Position numbers and translations under genes: made by a program
Notes under the pieces: generated by a model
Database searches by the model: none
Told to the model about the DNA's origin: nothing
Seen by the model: the letters and a program-made list of their open reading frames with translations, nothing else
Assembly (NCBI GenBank): GCA_964541725.1
Contig: CAZIQG010000018.1
Coordinates: 1-18,614 of the forward strand
Direction of reading: 5' to 3'
Source of the DNA: JAGOUY01 sp964541725
GTDB lineage: Bacteria > Patescibacteriota > Patescibacteriia > 2-12-FULL-60-25
DNA: 18,614 bases
In this document: positions 9,501 through 15,109 of the stretch, piece after piece
Position numbering within the stretch: the stretch's first letter is position 1
Layout: each line of letters opens with the position of its first letter

Positions 9501-11594
9501 AATCAACGCCGGTGTTCCCACCGCAACAGTAGGAGCTACTCCTGCGCGCGAGGCAAACGTTGCTGGAGTCACAATCCAGTCATTCAGAGAAATAGACGCC
9601 CCCGCTTCCGTCACCGCTTCAAACGAAGGGTTGATAACCAAATTCAAGCTCGAACGACCAACCACCGCTTCTTTCAGCTTTGTACACCCTTCGCCATTCG
9701 CCGCACACGCCGTCACATCACGATCAAAGTACACCCGAGACCCCGTGGATGTTGTCCCCGTCCAAGCATCCGTGCCTAATGATGGGTTCCGCACACTTGA
9801 ATACCACAAACATCCTGTATTATCGGCACTACAAGCGGCCTGGTCGGTCGTATTGCGCAAGTAGGAAACCGATTGACCACTCCGTGGTTGATACGTTCGA
9901 CAACTTGCTTCACGTGGTAAACACTCATCCGCTCCAAAACGATACACCGATTTTTCTGCCACACAGTAACCGTAGCCCCCAATACATTGACCTTGGTCAT
10001 TGCGTTTTAAACACGTCTGCACATCCTGACATTGCTGACGGCGTTGACCAAGCGTACTTGAAATAAGCTGGTCACTGTAACCATCTAACACACACTGCTG
10101 AGGCAAACTCGTCAAAATCCAATTCGGATCAATCATGCGGCACCACGGACTCGGTGTTGCTCCCCCACACTGAGAAAAGCCTTCTACAACCTCTTGCAAG
10201 CTCACACACCCACTCCCCTGCGGGCTACATCGTCTAACATTCTCTGGAGAATTTGCCGCAATTTCAAACCCGCTCGACAAAATGCGCAAAACACGCAACT
10301 TCTGTAGATTACCCGCACAGTATGCGGACGTATAACAGTTCTTGTCTTGATTCCGACGCGTATCAGACGAGGGGATCAACTTCCAGTCCCCATGCAATAA
10401 ATTCGCGGCCAACGCTGCTTGAACCGTCATCCCTCCTTGGTCGCTACGCACAAGCGCCGAACGCAAGCCTTGGTCAATCACACAATTCCATGTCCCACGT
10501 GTATCGGCCGGACAAGCAGCCAATTCCGCTAACACATCAAAATTCTCAACGCGTTGGAGGTTTGGTGTTTTCAGCGAGACATTAATGTTACGTGCATCCG
10601 CCTGTCGACGATCCGGGATAAAATCGGCCGATTCCAATTGAATCTGAGCCACGCTCGAATCTAATCCCCCCTCAAACACGCGGCGCAGCAACTTTGATGT
10701 CAGGGTATTAACAAAAACGGAAGAGGTGTAAGCAAGTAATTGAACGAATCCTTGGCTCAACCCGCTCGACAAGGTAGCCCCCACCGTCGTCAATAGACTT
10801 TGATTTGGAAAACGTACCAGCTGCTCTCGCGCCACTTCATTCACCACCTGGGAAGGCGTCTTAATATTCCCCGATAATAAATTATTGACCGATTTAAACC
10901 CTCCGCCTTCCGTTCTGGCCAATAAACTATCATTTACATTGGTCGCAATTTTCTTACTAAATTGGTTAAACAGATTGAAGGTCACCCCCAAATCACTCGC
11001 GCTCGTATTCAAGCCAAGCTGTACATTCTTCAAAACATCATCATTCGTCAAACTTTGGTATAATTGGTCGTAATTATTGACAATATCTTTAAAATCACAT
11101 TTTGGCTCTGGACGCTGAAACCGGCCTTGCAGACCGGGGAAAAAATTTCCAAGCGACAACTGTACGCGTAATAAGACACGCGCGTCTGGTCGACACAAGT
11201 TAAACCCAGCCGTGCGAAAAAAATCTTCGTTCGACAGCGAACCGATAAATTCCCCTGCCGCATCCGAAGCCACATCTTGCAAATACTGTCCCGGACCTTT
11301 CTTATAGAATGTGGCCGACTGCCCAGATCCACCCGTCGCAATATAATCCGCCGCATCATAGGCTAACTGACCCAAAAATGTCTGAAAGGCATTAAATAGT
11401 CCCACCATGGCCGCGCGTGACAGCGAGGTAAAGATCGTCTCTAAAATTGTATCCGCTTGGCGCTGGACATCAACCACCACAAGCTGGGCGTTGGCCGGTG
11501 AAGCCAGAAACGGCCAAAATGCCACGACCACAAGCGTCCAAGCAATCAGGCTGCGTTTGAACGAGCGAAAGAACCGAGAAAGCGGGTTACCCAT
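507..11594 (-). CDS. Giant secreted cysteine-rich multidomain protein, 3695 residues
   Basis: Probably an extracellular or surface structural or adhesion protein; the exact role is unknown. Residues 1-36 form a signal peptide (basic start, hydrophobic core, cleavage near ANA|QL). Residues 40-300 are helical with few cysteines. Cysteine pairs of the form C-x5-7-G/S-C recur at about 587, 629, 873, 949, 1113, 1326, 1385, 1427 and 1513. Two jelly-roll modules resembling carbohydrate-binding domains (about 650-840 and 1135-1275) share the motif LGTDWQRY. An acidic stretch lies near 2240 and an LSNLFARVYRIYRYE segment near 2617. CxxDxDC-type motifs cluster toward the end, and a PKD-like domain has IDWGDG (about 3418) and HVY (about 3525). 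I hand-count about 145 cysteines. There is no sortase motif or C-terminal membrane anchor. It follows the calcium-motif membrane gene by 33 nt. The start is fixed by the signal peptide; no Shine-Dalgarno is visible. Having one frame intact over 11 kb argues that it is a functional gene. Confidence 0.93.
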   Translation of the reverse strand: MGNPLSRFFRSFKRSLIAWTLVVVAFWPFLASPANAQLVVVDVQRQADTILETIFTSLSRAAMVGLFNAFQTFLGQLAYDAADYIATGGSGQSATFYKKGPGQYLQDVASDAAGEFIGSLSNEDFFRTAGFNLCRPDARVLLRVQLSLGNFFPGLQGRFQRPEPKCDFKDIVNNYDQLYQSLTNDDVLKNVQLGLNTSASDLGVTFNLFNQFSKKIATNVNDSLLARTEGGGFKSVNNLLSGNIKTPSQVVNEVAREQLVRFPNQSLLTTVGATLSSGLSQGFVQLLAYTSSVFVNTLTSKLLRRVFEGGLDSSVAQIQLESADFIPDRRQADARNINVSLKTPNLQRVENFDVLAELAACPADTRGTWNCVIDQGLRSALVRSDQGGMTVQAALAANLLHGDWKLIPSSDTRRNQDKNCYTSAYCAGNLQKLRVLRILSSGFEIAANSPENVRRCSPQGSGCVSLQEVVEGFSQCGGATPSPWCRMIDPNWILTSLPQQCVLDGYSDQLISSTLGQRRQQCQDVQTCLKRNDQGQCIGGYGYCVAEKSVYRFGADECLPREASCRTYQPRSGQSVSYLRNTTDQAACSADNTGCLWYSSVRNPSLGTDAWTGTTSTGSRVYFDRDVTACAANGEGCTKLKEAVVGRSSLNLVINPSFEAVTEAGASISLNDWIVTPATFASRAGVAPTVAVGTPALIGVRAVDTVTPTGAVPIYTQPLTLSPGRAYTLSIFARARTATGPAPRVNTSLSQYAFVNNTFRLVSVEGAYRSSGCARPSTNASIVEPRAGQPLGTDWQRYECTFVTASTTMSGLLQVQGENVLLDAIQMEESEYATDFVEGLNDALVERHLKVAPDEFACAGNDGDHPLCDRFAKVCRQTEAGCNGYTDVQGNGSEVPAILSTNDLCPTQCVGYSEYKKGASAFDLVADADARFSDPGDASSTYFIPSTGAVCRQEEVGCEAFTNVEGTGGEQQAYFSYARSCRKPGPDAQTFFTWEGSDSAGYQLRTWSLVRNASTPPAPLIVAKREPGRLTLKEPATCNEGSWRTALDPDCRQFYDAEGNTSYRYYSQTVLSTPSCTDFRVSRTNRADCEKTDGVFDAGANECLYRVFVPQSRVCSAAVVGCREYRGSTSGAVLPVFSETFRNATGSGQFSSGRVSNESLLVGDQSLRIDVGARNSITVSAPFRTPQADAIYNVTFWAKPALASSTLQLTVRDPANTGRPPVFVGTVALGTDWQRYTVGPFGGYPGTVTSSLAWTAPGLSNAYVVFLDEIVITRVQDVVYLRRDSWSTPEACNQNAYGVPQPQAMLGCRTYRNRQQQTVNVRQFTQLCREAAIGCKGFVDTRNSNSVAAETFTRGDSPAIAGFGAATTTRAPDRMVYLIDEPSKRCTADQDSCRAFGKPQFSPDRQEVTGFTTVYLKDDITAYSRSLCRPSELFCEEFTYNGSKEYFRTPDTHTCQYREDVTDVVGMPEGRYSGWFETNSAPAKPCYPELLESGQVFGVARRADPVYRGWVGTCSPSADSCTELRDPLDTSSANNPSGKPYYFLRNDRLDTSSCAGSVDPGNGCILIRDTSDLNNRYNARASYARQQAAPRPVAVQPVDCVRNPTDPSCRAQVGRCSGRIRHCVSSLVTPATFSSACTGIAGINDFSLTEWEVRWRDNPELAALSVCRTDDDCNDAVALPLSLPRGGDVLYKRTGTCQVANDTNLIVKVKMDRDCAQWLGCSSSEVVSDPATGRSRNLCTNIALCDEGSQNNGDPYCTKYVDRSSTSTEPILARGQALTSSVYTTRAVGLGEKDYAGYAIPNAFLTTDLVNARVAVEGNKSVQATGGYARDYRLAAAVPMPRAVPVNTAELPCSVDGACFRQLQESSPTQARILDRRSRLGAANPELHLCQHVQTGLIGYFIPSQVGVTSTSSCYLAASFDPATLGDPEVRRSPFDFTSLAETFTRGESPDGFVRQAFPMAECRAYPQPDAPFPDTYATRWDLTKSPPKPLERLAGYNRVNVCEYGEDCSCSYKRADYREAAVSKFYNTASQDIPTGVCVGGPRDGQGCIPGVVLSIGTAPGTSGGATAPVVGGARAPSSGRQRIVEASNASQSCGDSTLGGRCVALTSVETVRGVFGQCLERDVTRSVRLGSTTEHPCLTWSPGPILFGEKDIYHYAPSAGYSPPPSSGQYYCTSSARKPRTLRLEPVDFEGSSNPASSTYAGRMRGFYYDDLWTSDEGTADASLDGVNTDGSLVAQQCEEADDDQDNDNSQSDIQALRLVGTGHSIDTSYTETFFKINSPLFVARLYNAPPSTADVVRSGLSDANIGYIKIAPFENKNGIGRLACGYQADWVDNLQSLDYDNLDQSRQGDQMWRQSFFSTYNPIMTRATEKLVRGRNVDGSPTQTPIAMDCVDFKGIEPSHNRCYFKTWEVGHRLEGQTQAFSRMVFRDAAINSFDDLRRQPDYQKCESDKPYFGIRAVFQTNADEVYQGATATEFARSGQTPRGPWRFVGFWVASCAGASNDVRYMYMNVDITSADICKELAEVRSHDSLQDAAFTDRVWKEGSFTVPRIGLPYGTRFSPFASALTTRSIGNDDQALFQTGQDLAGFSPLNKPTFIASGADTYYRADLYPKDKWAYLSNLFARVYRIYRYESEPVNFTSNACLYGPFKGRACIPSDGIVPAGRYPTSSMCSLDGECDTSALAREDLSDIKVCDALSGVNAGLACGDDPDICHTGAIMVNPASQERKQLLGNCETNTTSWTKRKICDRTSVRVGVRCSNDTECGGRPGSCIEDPRQVYDDLNTREVEELSASEAASRYTSGRTPYAPFICDSGLRRGNDCSAPMRYSRECPLPLAGKCVKNPFQAFAPRTAESPITVGDMQTRFAEAGKCAFPKLDERNMPVRVDPSRVTAVGAPTARGTEVTYPDGSVYIVSQSDEYEDCFADYDCSFDSNNYYLKRSNGFSTIYAPRSLNNLAGRPSDYGLSSSPCAPGSPDINGSCMYSTRIDVASCGGGAEHAGTIGTRIPAGGQCVLRAWRYGYQNPTSPIAFADQSNQCASTNFEERLAGPAEWNRFPGFVQTSTYEQLNVLGLNLNILRDARGELRSLRDWSRENVEYAFIVYGVTEVLDSIIDGAESVVTFISECTTAQSWQQINFGSCITPAIASGRAKDYGRCKGGVFDGKVCRVGVSAGSKYSCKLDPTTFLKPDRSELTIPTYTPMDATGRQALVSPPRTATTIAQYEAIVNACGPVSFTIDSERRLYRPAAECSLTGPTNTPNATTNLDEDNNICTHGVGYRPRVDICPDAKDEFCGLIAYRRRDVSSLSPRLSPYPLPTDVTMGFYTPDYLLTGTRGGDGTSDFAARNFNYISTYKPQPPVVAAVNTSQCREAGQCAVTRVGTFTFNGQTEGPITIAGGQHKSTIQFYGWAAHNQMPIRKLVIDWGDGFKQSLPDAKIKNHKPMCGGTKECYIPAGPNRGPTGLTCNTDIDCPGGYGRCEAVGTCTRNADRVCTQDTDCFSSGEARDICNIRTFFGNSEDACEPNYFEFSHVYSCNGPATVGGVSNLCNPSGASGFRCSGNPELRCSGASDVTTCAAGDRCIPDLATKTGCWDATTNSCRFTPRVLIEDNWGWCTGECRTVNSPTGLTDPLTSSVLHPYGGCYAGVPLGGGRANATKLNTDGTRLTPSECFEEYPGEGSLGRYRPWVVYPGSLQLRSRR
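7032..9836 (-). repeat. Degenerate protein-level array of cysteine-pair modules inside the giant gene
   Basis: Within the giant protein a motif of the form C-x5-7-[GS]-C, usually followed by an aromatic residue two positions on, recurs at irregular spacing of about 40-240 residues. Examples are VCRQTEAGCNGY (about residue 873), VCRQEEVGCEAF (949), VCSAAVVGCREY (1113), LCREAAIGCKGF (1326) and LCRPSELFCEEF (1427). Two jelly-roll modules interrupt the array. The repeats are clear in protein but diverged in DNA, so they are old duplications rather than recent tandem copies. Confidence 0.7.
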
Positions 11595-11627
11595 AAAATA
11601 GGATGAGGAGGGGGGAGCAGGTAAGAA

Positions 11628-12317
11628 TTACCGAGATGGTACAGGATTTGTGGCTGGAGCGGGAGATGGCGACGGACTGGAAGTACCACGACGATACAAC
11701 TCGAGCACCGCTTGATCAGACAGACCTTTCAACTCTTCCTCTGTCACCAAGCGATTCGAGAGAAGCAGTGTTCGGATTTCCGGCGCCGTGAGCTGTGCCG
11801 GAGGCGTCGTCGCTTGCCCACCAGCAGCGGCTGCCCCTGCCGCCGCCGTCCCCTGCAAGAGTCCTGCGCCAGACGAGGTGGTGGAGCGCTGCGTAAGACC
11901 ATCCAAGCGCGGCTGACATTCACGACCCTGCGGACAATTGGGATCCGTCCCGCGAGAGAGCTCTAATCCATCTTGCAATCCATCCGAATCCGAGTCGGCC
12001 AAATACGGGGAGGTGCGGTAGCTATTCAATTCATCCCAATCATTCAGTCCATCTCCATCCGTATCCTTCAAGCGTAAGGCATCCTGCGTCTGCTGGTTTT
12101 TACTCAACTCATTCACTAACTCACGCGAAGCAGCGAGCTGTTTACGCGGAGCCAAAAACGGCGCCTGAATCTGCGCATGTAAATACCAACTAGAAAACAC
12201 CAAGGTCAACACCCCACAAATACCGAACACGCTCACGCCGAGCTGCTGTTCCGAACTCCACCCATTCCAAATATCCTGCAACCAAGCAAATCGTGATGGT
12301 CGAACGTCATCGGACAT
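11628..12317 (-). CDS. Single-pass membrane protein with two thrombospondin type-3 (calcium-binding) motifs
   Basis: 229 residues. Residues 1-26 are probably cytoplasmic and 27-46 form a membrane helix (LGVSVFGICGVLTLVFSSWY). A helical linker follows, then two acidic loops typical of type-3 repeats, DTDGDGLNDWDE (85-96) and DSDSDGLQDGLE (108-119), expected to bind calcium. GTDPNCPQGREC holds a cysteine pair. Next come an Ala/Gly-rich linker (157-169), a helical segment (177-211) and a Ser/Pro/Ala tail. It is the first gene of the operon with the giant secreted protein, so it may anchor or assemble that protein at the surface (inference). I chose ATG at 12317 over an in-frame GTG at 12368 because the GTG would add 17 non-membrane residues spanning the likely promoter. 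No Shine-Dalgarno is present. Confidence 0.85.
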   Translation of the reverse strand: MSDDVRPSRFAWLQDIWNGWSSEQQLGVSVFGICGVLTLVFSSWYLHAQIQAPFLAPRKQLAASRELVNELSKNQQTQDALRLKDTDGDGLNDWDELNSYRTSPYLADSDSDGLQDGLELSRGTDPNCPQGRECQPRLDGLTQRSTTSSGAGLLQGTAAAGAAAAGGQATTPPAQLTAPEIRTLLLSNRLVTEEELKGLSDQAVLELYRRGTSSPSPSPAPATNPVPSR

Positions 12318-12332
12318 ATAAGGAGTATACCA
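12318..12332 (-). promoter_or_regulatory. Extended -10 promoter of the calcium-motif/giant-protein operon, probably leaderless
   Basis: On the minus strand TGGTATACT (12332-12324) is an extended -10 element (TG, one base, then TATACT). Six bases separate it from the ATG at 12317, which would put the transcription start at the start codon. No good -35 box is visible, which fits an extended -10 promoter. Confidence 0.45.
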
Positions 12333-12355
12333 ACATCGAGACAATTGTGGGAGGG

Positions 12356-12384
12356 GTGACAAACCCACTTATTTTCCTTATGAT
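12356..12384 (+). promoter_or_regulatory. Sigma-70-type promoter of the hsp20 operon
   Basis: GTGACA (12356-12361), a 17-nt spacer, and TATGAT (12379-12384). The expected start near 12391 leaves a leader of only about 11 nt before the hsp20 ATG. It is divergent from the giant-protein operon promoter, and both fit into about 85 bp between start codons. Confidence 0.65.
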
Positions 12385-12401
12385 ACACACAGAATAAATG
12401 T

Positions 12402-12794
12402 ATGCTCTTTTCTTCAACACCCACTCCACCCCCTGAGCAAGATTGGCTATCGCAACCCCCAGAAGGCCGCCTTGCCATAGATGTATTTCGTGAAGACGGC
12501 ATGCTGGTGATCCGCACCCCCGTCGCTGGCGTGGAAGTAGAGGATTTAGATATTGCTGTCGACGGAGACCTTCTCACCATCCGTGGAAAACGACACTTAG
12601 AAACCCCCATCCACGAAGAAGACTGGTTTTATCGCGAATGTTATTGGGGAGGCTTTAGCCGTTCCGTCATTCTCCCCATCGACGTCCATATTAATGATAT
12701 CCGCGCCTCTCTCAAACAAGGGATCCTTGATATTCGTCTTCCTATCCGTGAACAAGGCCGCGCTATCACCATCAAGCCCACATTGCTTGACTAA
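12402..12794 (+). CDS. Small heat-shock protein, Hsp20/alpha-crystallin family
   Basis: 130 residues, normal for the family. It is an ATP-independent chaperone that holds unfolding proteins in soluble form, acting as an oligomer in the cytoplasm. The N-terminal arm is short (1-22) and includes WLSQPPEGRLAIDVF. The alpha-crystallin domain runs from about 24 to 115 (MLVIRTPVAGVEVEDLDIAV, LTIRGKR, FSRSVILP) and contains the family's G-x-L-x-I-x-x-P-type motif as GILDIRLP (107-114). An ITI motif (I-x-I, 122-124) near the C-terminus is the usual oligomer contact. It is first in a plus-strand operon with the 74-residue protein and the VanW protein. The leader is very short and no Shine-Dalgarno is seen. 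No CIRCE-type or other heat-shock operator was found upstream. Confidence 0.95.
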   Translation: MLFSSTPTPPPEQDWLSQPPEGRLAIDVFREDGMLVIRTPVAGVEVEDLDIAVDGDLLTIRGKRHLETPIHEEDWFYRECYWGGFSRSVILPIDVHINDIRASLKQGILDIRLPIREQGRAITIKPTLLD

Positions 12795-12806
12795 CCATTT
12801 TTCGCT

Positions 12807-12810
12807 AGGA
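12807..12810 (+). promoter_or_regulatory. Shine-Dalgarno AGGA deciding the start at 12819
   Basis: AGGA at 12807-12810 is 8 nt before the ATG at 12819 but overlaps the alternative in-frame ATG at 12810. This favours 12819. It is the only clear Shine-Dalgarno among the gene starts in this window. Confidence 0.5.
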
Positions 12811-12818
12811 TGCCGACT

Positions 12819-13043
12819 ATGCCCACCCCTCTCGTCCTCACCGTTACAGACATACAACCGGACCACGTCATCGCCACGACGAGTGATGGACAACGTCTCT
12901 CCCTCCCTCTCATCGCTATCCTGGGGAAAGCCCAATTAAACCAACCCTTGTTTCTTCTCGCAGCAACCACTGGCAACGAAGCTGGCCTGCAATATCCCCT
13001 CGCCCAAACTATCGTTCAACATCTTCTCGAACCCCTCACATGA
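12819..13043 (+). CDS. Small conserved-looking protein, 74 residues, function unknown
   Basis: The N-terminal half alternates hydrophobic and polar residues in short strands (PLVLTVTDIQ, HVIATTSDGQ, RLSLPLIAIL, PLFLLAAT), as in a small beta-barrel. The C-terminus is a short helix (LAQTIVQHLLEPL). The pattern of strand, DG turn, strand and proline recalls DUF3006-type small proteins, but this is a weak impression. It has no signal peptide or cysteines, so it is probably cytoplasmic. It starts 24 nt after hsp20 and its TGA overlaps the ATG of the VanW gene (ATGA at 13040-13043), so translation is probably coupled to the envelope gene. The ATG at 12810 would add only three residues. Confidence 0.7.
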   Translation: MPTPLVLTVTDIQPDHVIATTSDGQRLSLPLIAILGKAQLNQPLFLLAATTGNEAGLQYPLAQTIVQHLLEPLT

Positions 13044-14908
13044 CCCCGCCTTCTTTCCCTCCTACCGAGACTCTTTCCGCCTCCTCCCCTTCCCCTATGG
13101 TCTCCCCCCTCAAACGCCACGCGCTCGTCATCGGCGTTCTTTGCATCATCCTGATCGCAAGCCTAGGCTTAACCGGCGCCTGGTCATACGCTCAACTCCA
13201 AAACGATACGATCCTAAAAGGAATTTCCATCGGCGGCACCTCTGTAGGTGGCCAGCCTCCGGTCAGCGCAAAAAATAACGTCGAGCGAGACCTAAACGCC
13301 CAATTGAACAAAACGATCCAAGCAAATTTAGATACTCGCGTTCTTGACCTAGGAACACGCGCTGGTCTCGTCACCTACGATATAGACAGCGCCATTAGCC
13401 AAGCAACCCAAATAGGACGGACTGGCTCCTGGCCAAAACGGCTCCTAGCCCCAGTGATCGCCCGTCTCAAAGGACATAACCTCCCCATTGAAGCCAGCGT
13501 AGACGAGGCCATCTTAAAAACGCGTGTCGAAACCGTCTTAGGTAATGATATCGAAACAGCACGTGACGCACGTCTCATCGTGCAAGCATCCGCAACATCC
13601 TCGGCGGTATTTATCGAACCAGAAAAAGCTGGCCAACGGTTAAAAACAGAGGAACTCGCCCAAGACATCGAAGACAGCCTCAACTCCGGCTCAGAAAAAT
13701 CCTTGGTATTACGTACAGACACAAATCCCCCCTCCATCCTCGCAACCGACCTCGAACCTCTGGCTTCACAAGCCCAACAATGGTTAGAAAAACCTCCCTT
13801 CATCCTTCAAGCCGAAGGCAAACAATGGACGATCACTAAAACCGATCTCGCCCCCTGGATCACCGTCACAACCGGCACAAAGCCCCTTAAACTCACTCTT
13901 TCCCCTATTGCGGTCAAAGAACGCCTACGCATACTCGCCAAAGATTTCCTCCAACCCGCCAAAGACGGATTGATCGAAGTCAACGCCAGCAGCACGGTCA
14001 TCGCCTTCGAAACTCCCGTGCAAGGCTTGGATGTAGACATCCCAAAAACGGTTAACAATATTTTATTAGGTTGGCAGAACAGCTCAACCACGATGGATCT
14101 TGTCCTAAGCAAAGTCACCCCCCGCATTTTAGGCGATGGAGAACGCTTAGGCATCGAAGAAGTTATTGGCGTCGGCCGTTCCAACTTCTCTGGTTCCCCA
14201 TCTAACCGCCGCAAGAACATTGCTCTTGGTGCTAAAAAAGTTCACACCACCCTGCTTGCACCCGGACAAGAGTTCTCCCTGCTGACGGTTTTAGGCGAGA
14301 TCGACGGCGCCAACGGCTGGCTTCCAGAGCTCGTCATTAAAGGCAACCAAACCGTGCCAGAATTCGGCGGCGGTCTCTGCCAAGTTGGAACGACCATGTT
14401 CCGTGCCGCCCTCGCGAGTGGCCTCAAGATCACCGAACGCCGCAACCACAGCTACCGCGTCCGCTACTATGAACCAGCTGGCACGGATGCCACCATTTAC
14501 GACCCAGCCCCTGACTTCAAATTCAAAAACGACATGCCCACCCACGCCTTGATCACAACCAATATCAAAGGCGACGAAATGGCCTTCACCGTCTGGGGCA
14601 CCAAAGACGGCCGCAACATCGAACAGACAAAACCTATTGTCTACAACATCGTCGCTCCCCCACCTAAAAAGATCGTCGAAACCCTCGACCTCCCTCCCGG
14701 CACCGAAAAATGCACCGAAAGCGCCCACGCCGGCGCCGACGCCGAATTCACCTACACCGTCACGCATGCAGATGGCCGAGTCGAGAAAGAGACGTTTAAG
14801 AGTCGCTATCGCCCTTGGCAAGCGGTGTGTCTAAAGGGGGTAACAGCACTCACACAGCCAACACCGAGCGGAGTAGATGAAACGGGGTTAAACAATCCGA
14901 ATCTCTAA
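13040..14908 (+). CDS. VanW-domain envelope protein with YoaR-type putative peptidoglycan-binding regions
   Basis: 622 residues. A short cytoplasmic tail is followed by a membrane helix (about 28-50), and the rest faces outward. Residues about 60-365 look like two YoaR/PG_binding_4-type regions. The VanW domain (about 375-525) is clear: FSGSPSNRRKNI (383-394), APGQEFSLL (408-416), EFGGGLCQVGTTMF (441-454), ERRNHS (466-471), AGTDATIYDPAPDFKF (480-495). The G5-like tail (about 535-600) has two cysteines (558 and 597) that may form a disulfide. VanW proteins are associated with the cell wall and some accessory glycopeptide-resistance clusters, but no resistance genes are present here, so a general envelope role is likelier. 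The start overlaps the upstream stop (ATGA) and lacks a Shine-Dalgarno, so translation is probably coupled. A second Met at residue 20 is possible. A strong terminator follows. Confidence 0.93.
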   Translation: MTPPSFPPTETLSASSPSPMVSPLKRHALVIGVLCIILIASLGLTGAWSYAQLQNDTILKGISIGGTSVGGQPPVSAKNNVERDLNAQLNKTIQANLDTRVLDLGTRAGLVTYDIDSAISQATQIGRTGSWPKRLLAPVIARLKGHNLPIEASVDEAILKTRVETVLGNDIETARDARLIVQASATSSAVFIEPEKAGQRLKTEELAQDIEDSLNSGSEKSLVLRTDTNPPSILATDLEPLASQAQQWLEKPPFILQAEGKQWTITKTDLAPWITVTTGTKPLKLTLSPIAVKERLRILAKDFLQPAKDGLIEVNASSTVIAFETPVQGLDVDIPKTVNNILLGWQNSSTTMDLVLSKVTPRILGDGERLGIEEVIGVGRSNFSGSPSNRRKNIALGAKKVHTTLLAPGQEFSLLTVLGEIDGANGWLPELVIKGNQTVPEFGGGLCQVGTTMFRAALASGLKITERRNHSYRVRYYEPAGTDATIYDPAPDFKFKNDMPTHALITTNIKGDEMAFTVWGTKDGRNIEQTKPIVYNIVAPPPKKIVETLDLPPGTEKCTESAHAGADAEFTYTVTHADGRVEKETFKSRYRPWQAVCLKGVTALTQPTPSGVDETGLNNPNL

Positions 14909-14917
14909 GAAAAAAGT

Positions 14918-14950
14918 AAACACCAGCCTGGGTAGGCTGGTGTTTTCTTT
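14918..14950 (+). terminator. Rho-independent terminator after the VanW gene
   Basis: AAACACCAGCC (14918-14928) pairs with GGCTGGTGTTT (14935-14945) around TGGGTA, followed by TTCTTTT. It lies 9 nt past the VanW stop and closes the hsp20 operon. Confidence 0.93.
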
Positions 14951-14966
14951 TAGGCATATTCCTACC

Positions 14967-14995
14967 TTGACACCCCCATTTCCCCATGATATAAA
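14967..14995 (+). promoter_or_regulatory. Near-consensus promoter P1 upstream of the candidate RNA
   Basis: TTGACA (14967-14972), a 17-nt spacer, and TATAAA (14990-14995) match 11 of 12 consensus bases. No convincing gene follows on this strand. It could make a short RNA ending near 15033 or a longer precursor of the RNA at 15110. Confidence 0.75.
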
Positions 14996-15009
14996 AGAGA
15001 TTGCCCTTT

Positions 15010-15033
15010 AAGACCGCTTGCGGCTTTCTTTTT
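15010..15033 (+). terminator. Possible weak terminator or attenuator after P1
   Basis: CCG (15014-15016) pairs with CGG (15021-15023) around CTTG. Outer AAG/TTT pairs extend the hairpin past one mismatch, then CTTTTT follows. The stem is short, so termination would be partial at best. A transcript from P1 ending here would be about 30 nt. Confidence 0.3.
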
Positions 15034-15074
15034 GTCCCCTTGTACCACTGGGGATAGGAAGAACACCACAAGGG

Positions 15075-15103
15075 TTGACAAAAGCAACAAGGAATGCTAC
15101 AGT
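15075..15103 (+). promoter_or_regulatory. Near-consensus promoter P2 of the candidate RNA
   Basis: TTGACA (15075-15080), a 17-nt spacer, and TACAGT (15098-15103). The expected transcription start near 15110 is just before the closing stem of the candidate RNA (starting at 15116). Confidence 0.75.
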
Positions 15104-15109
15104 ACGCCG

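Noticed and set aside
12318..12368. Upstream GTG start (12368) for the calcium-motif protein
   Set aside because: It would add 17 residues with no domain match and would put the extended -10 element inside the coding region.
14291..14821. A 176-codon minus-strand frame inside the VanW gene
   Set aside because: It is opposite the best conserved part of VanW and is rich in Gly, Val, Ala and Asp, as expected from the antisense of a G+C-rich coding region.
13040..14908. VanW as a glycopeptide-resistance gene
   Set aside because: No vanHAX, vanRS or ligase genes are near, and VanW/YoaR proteins are widespread envelope proteins without resistance function.
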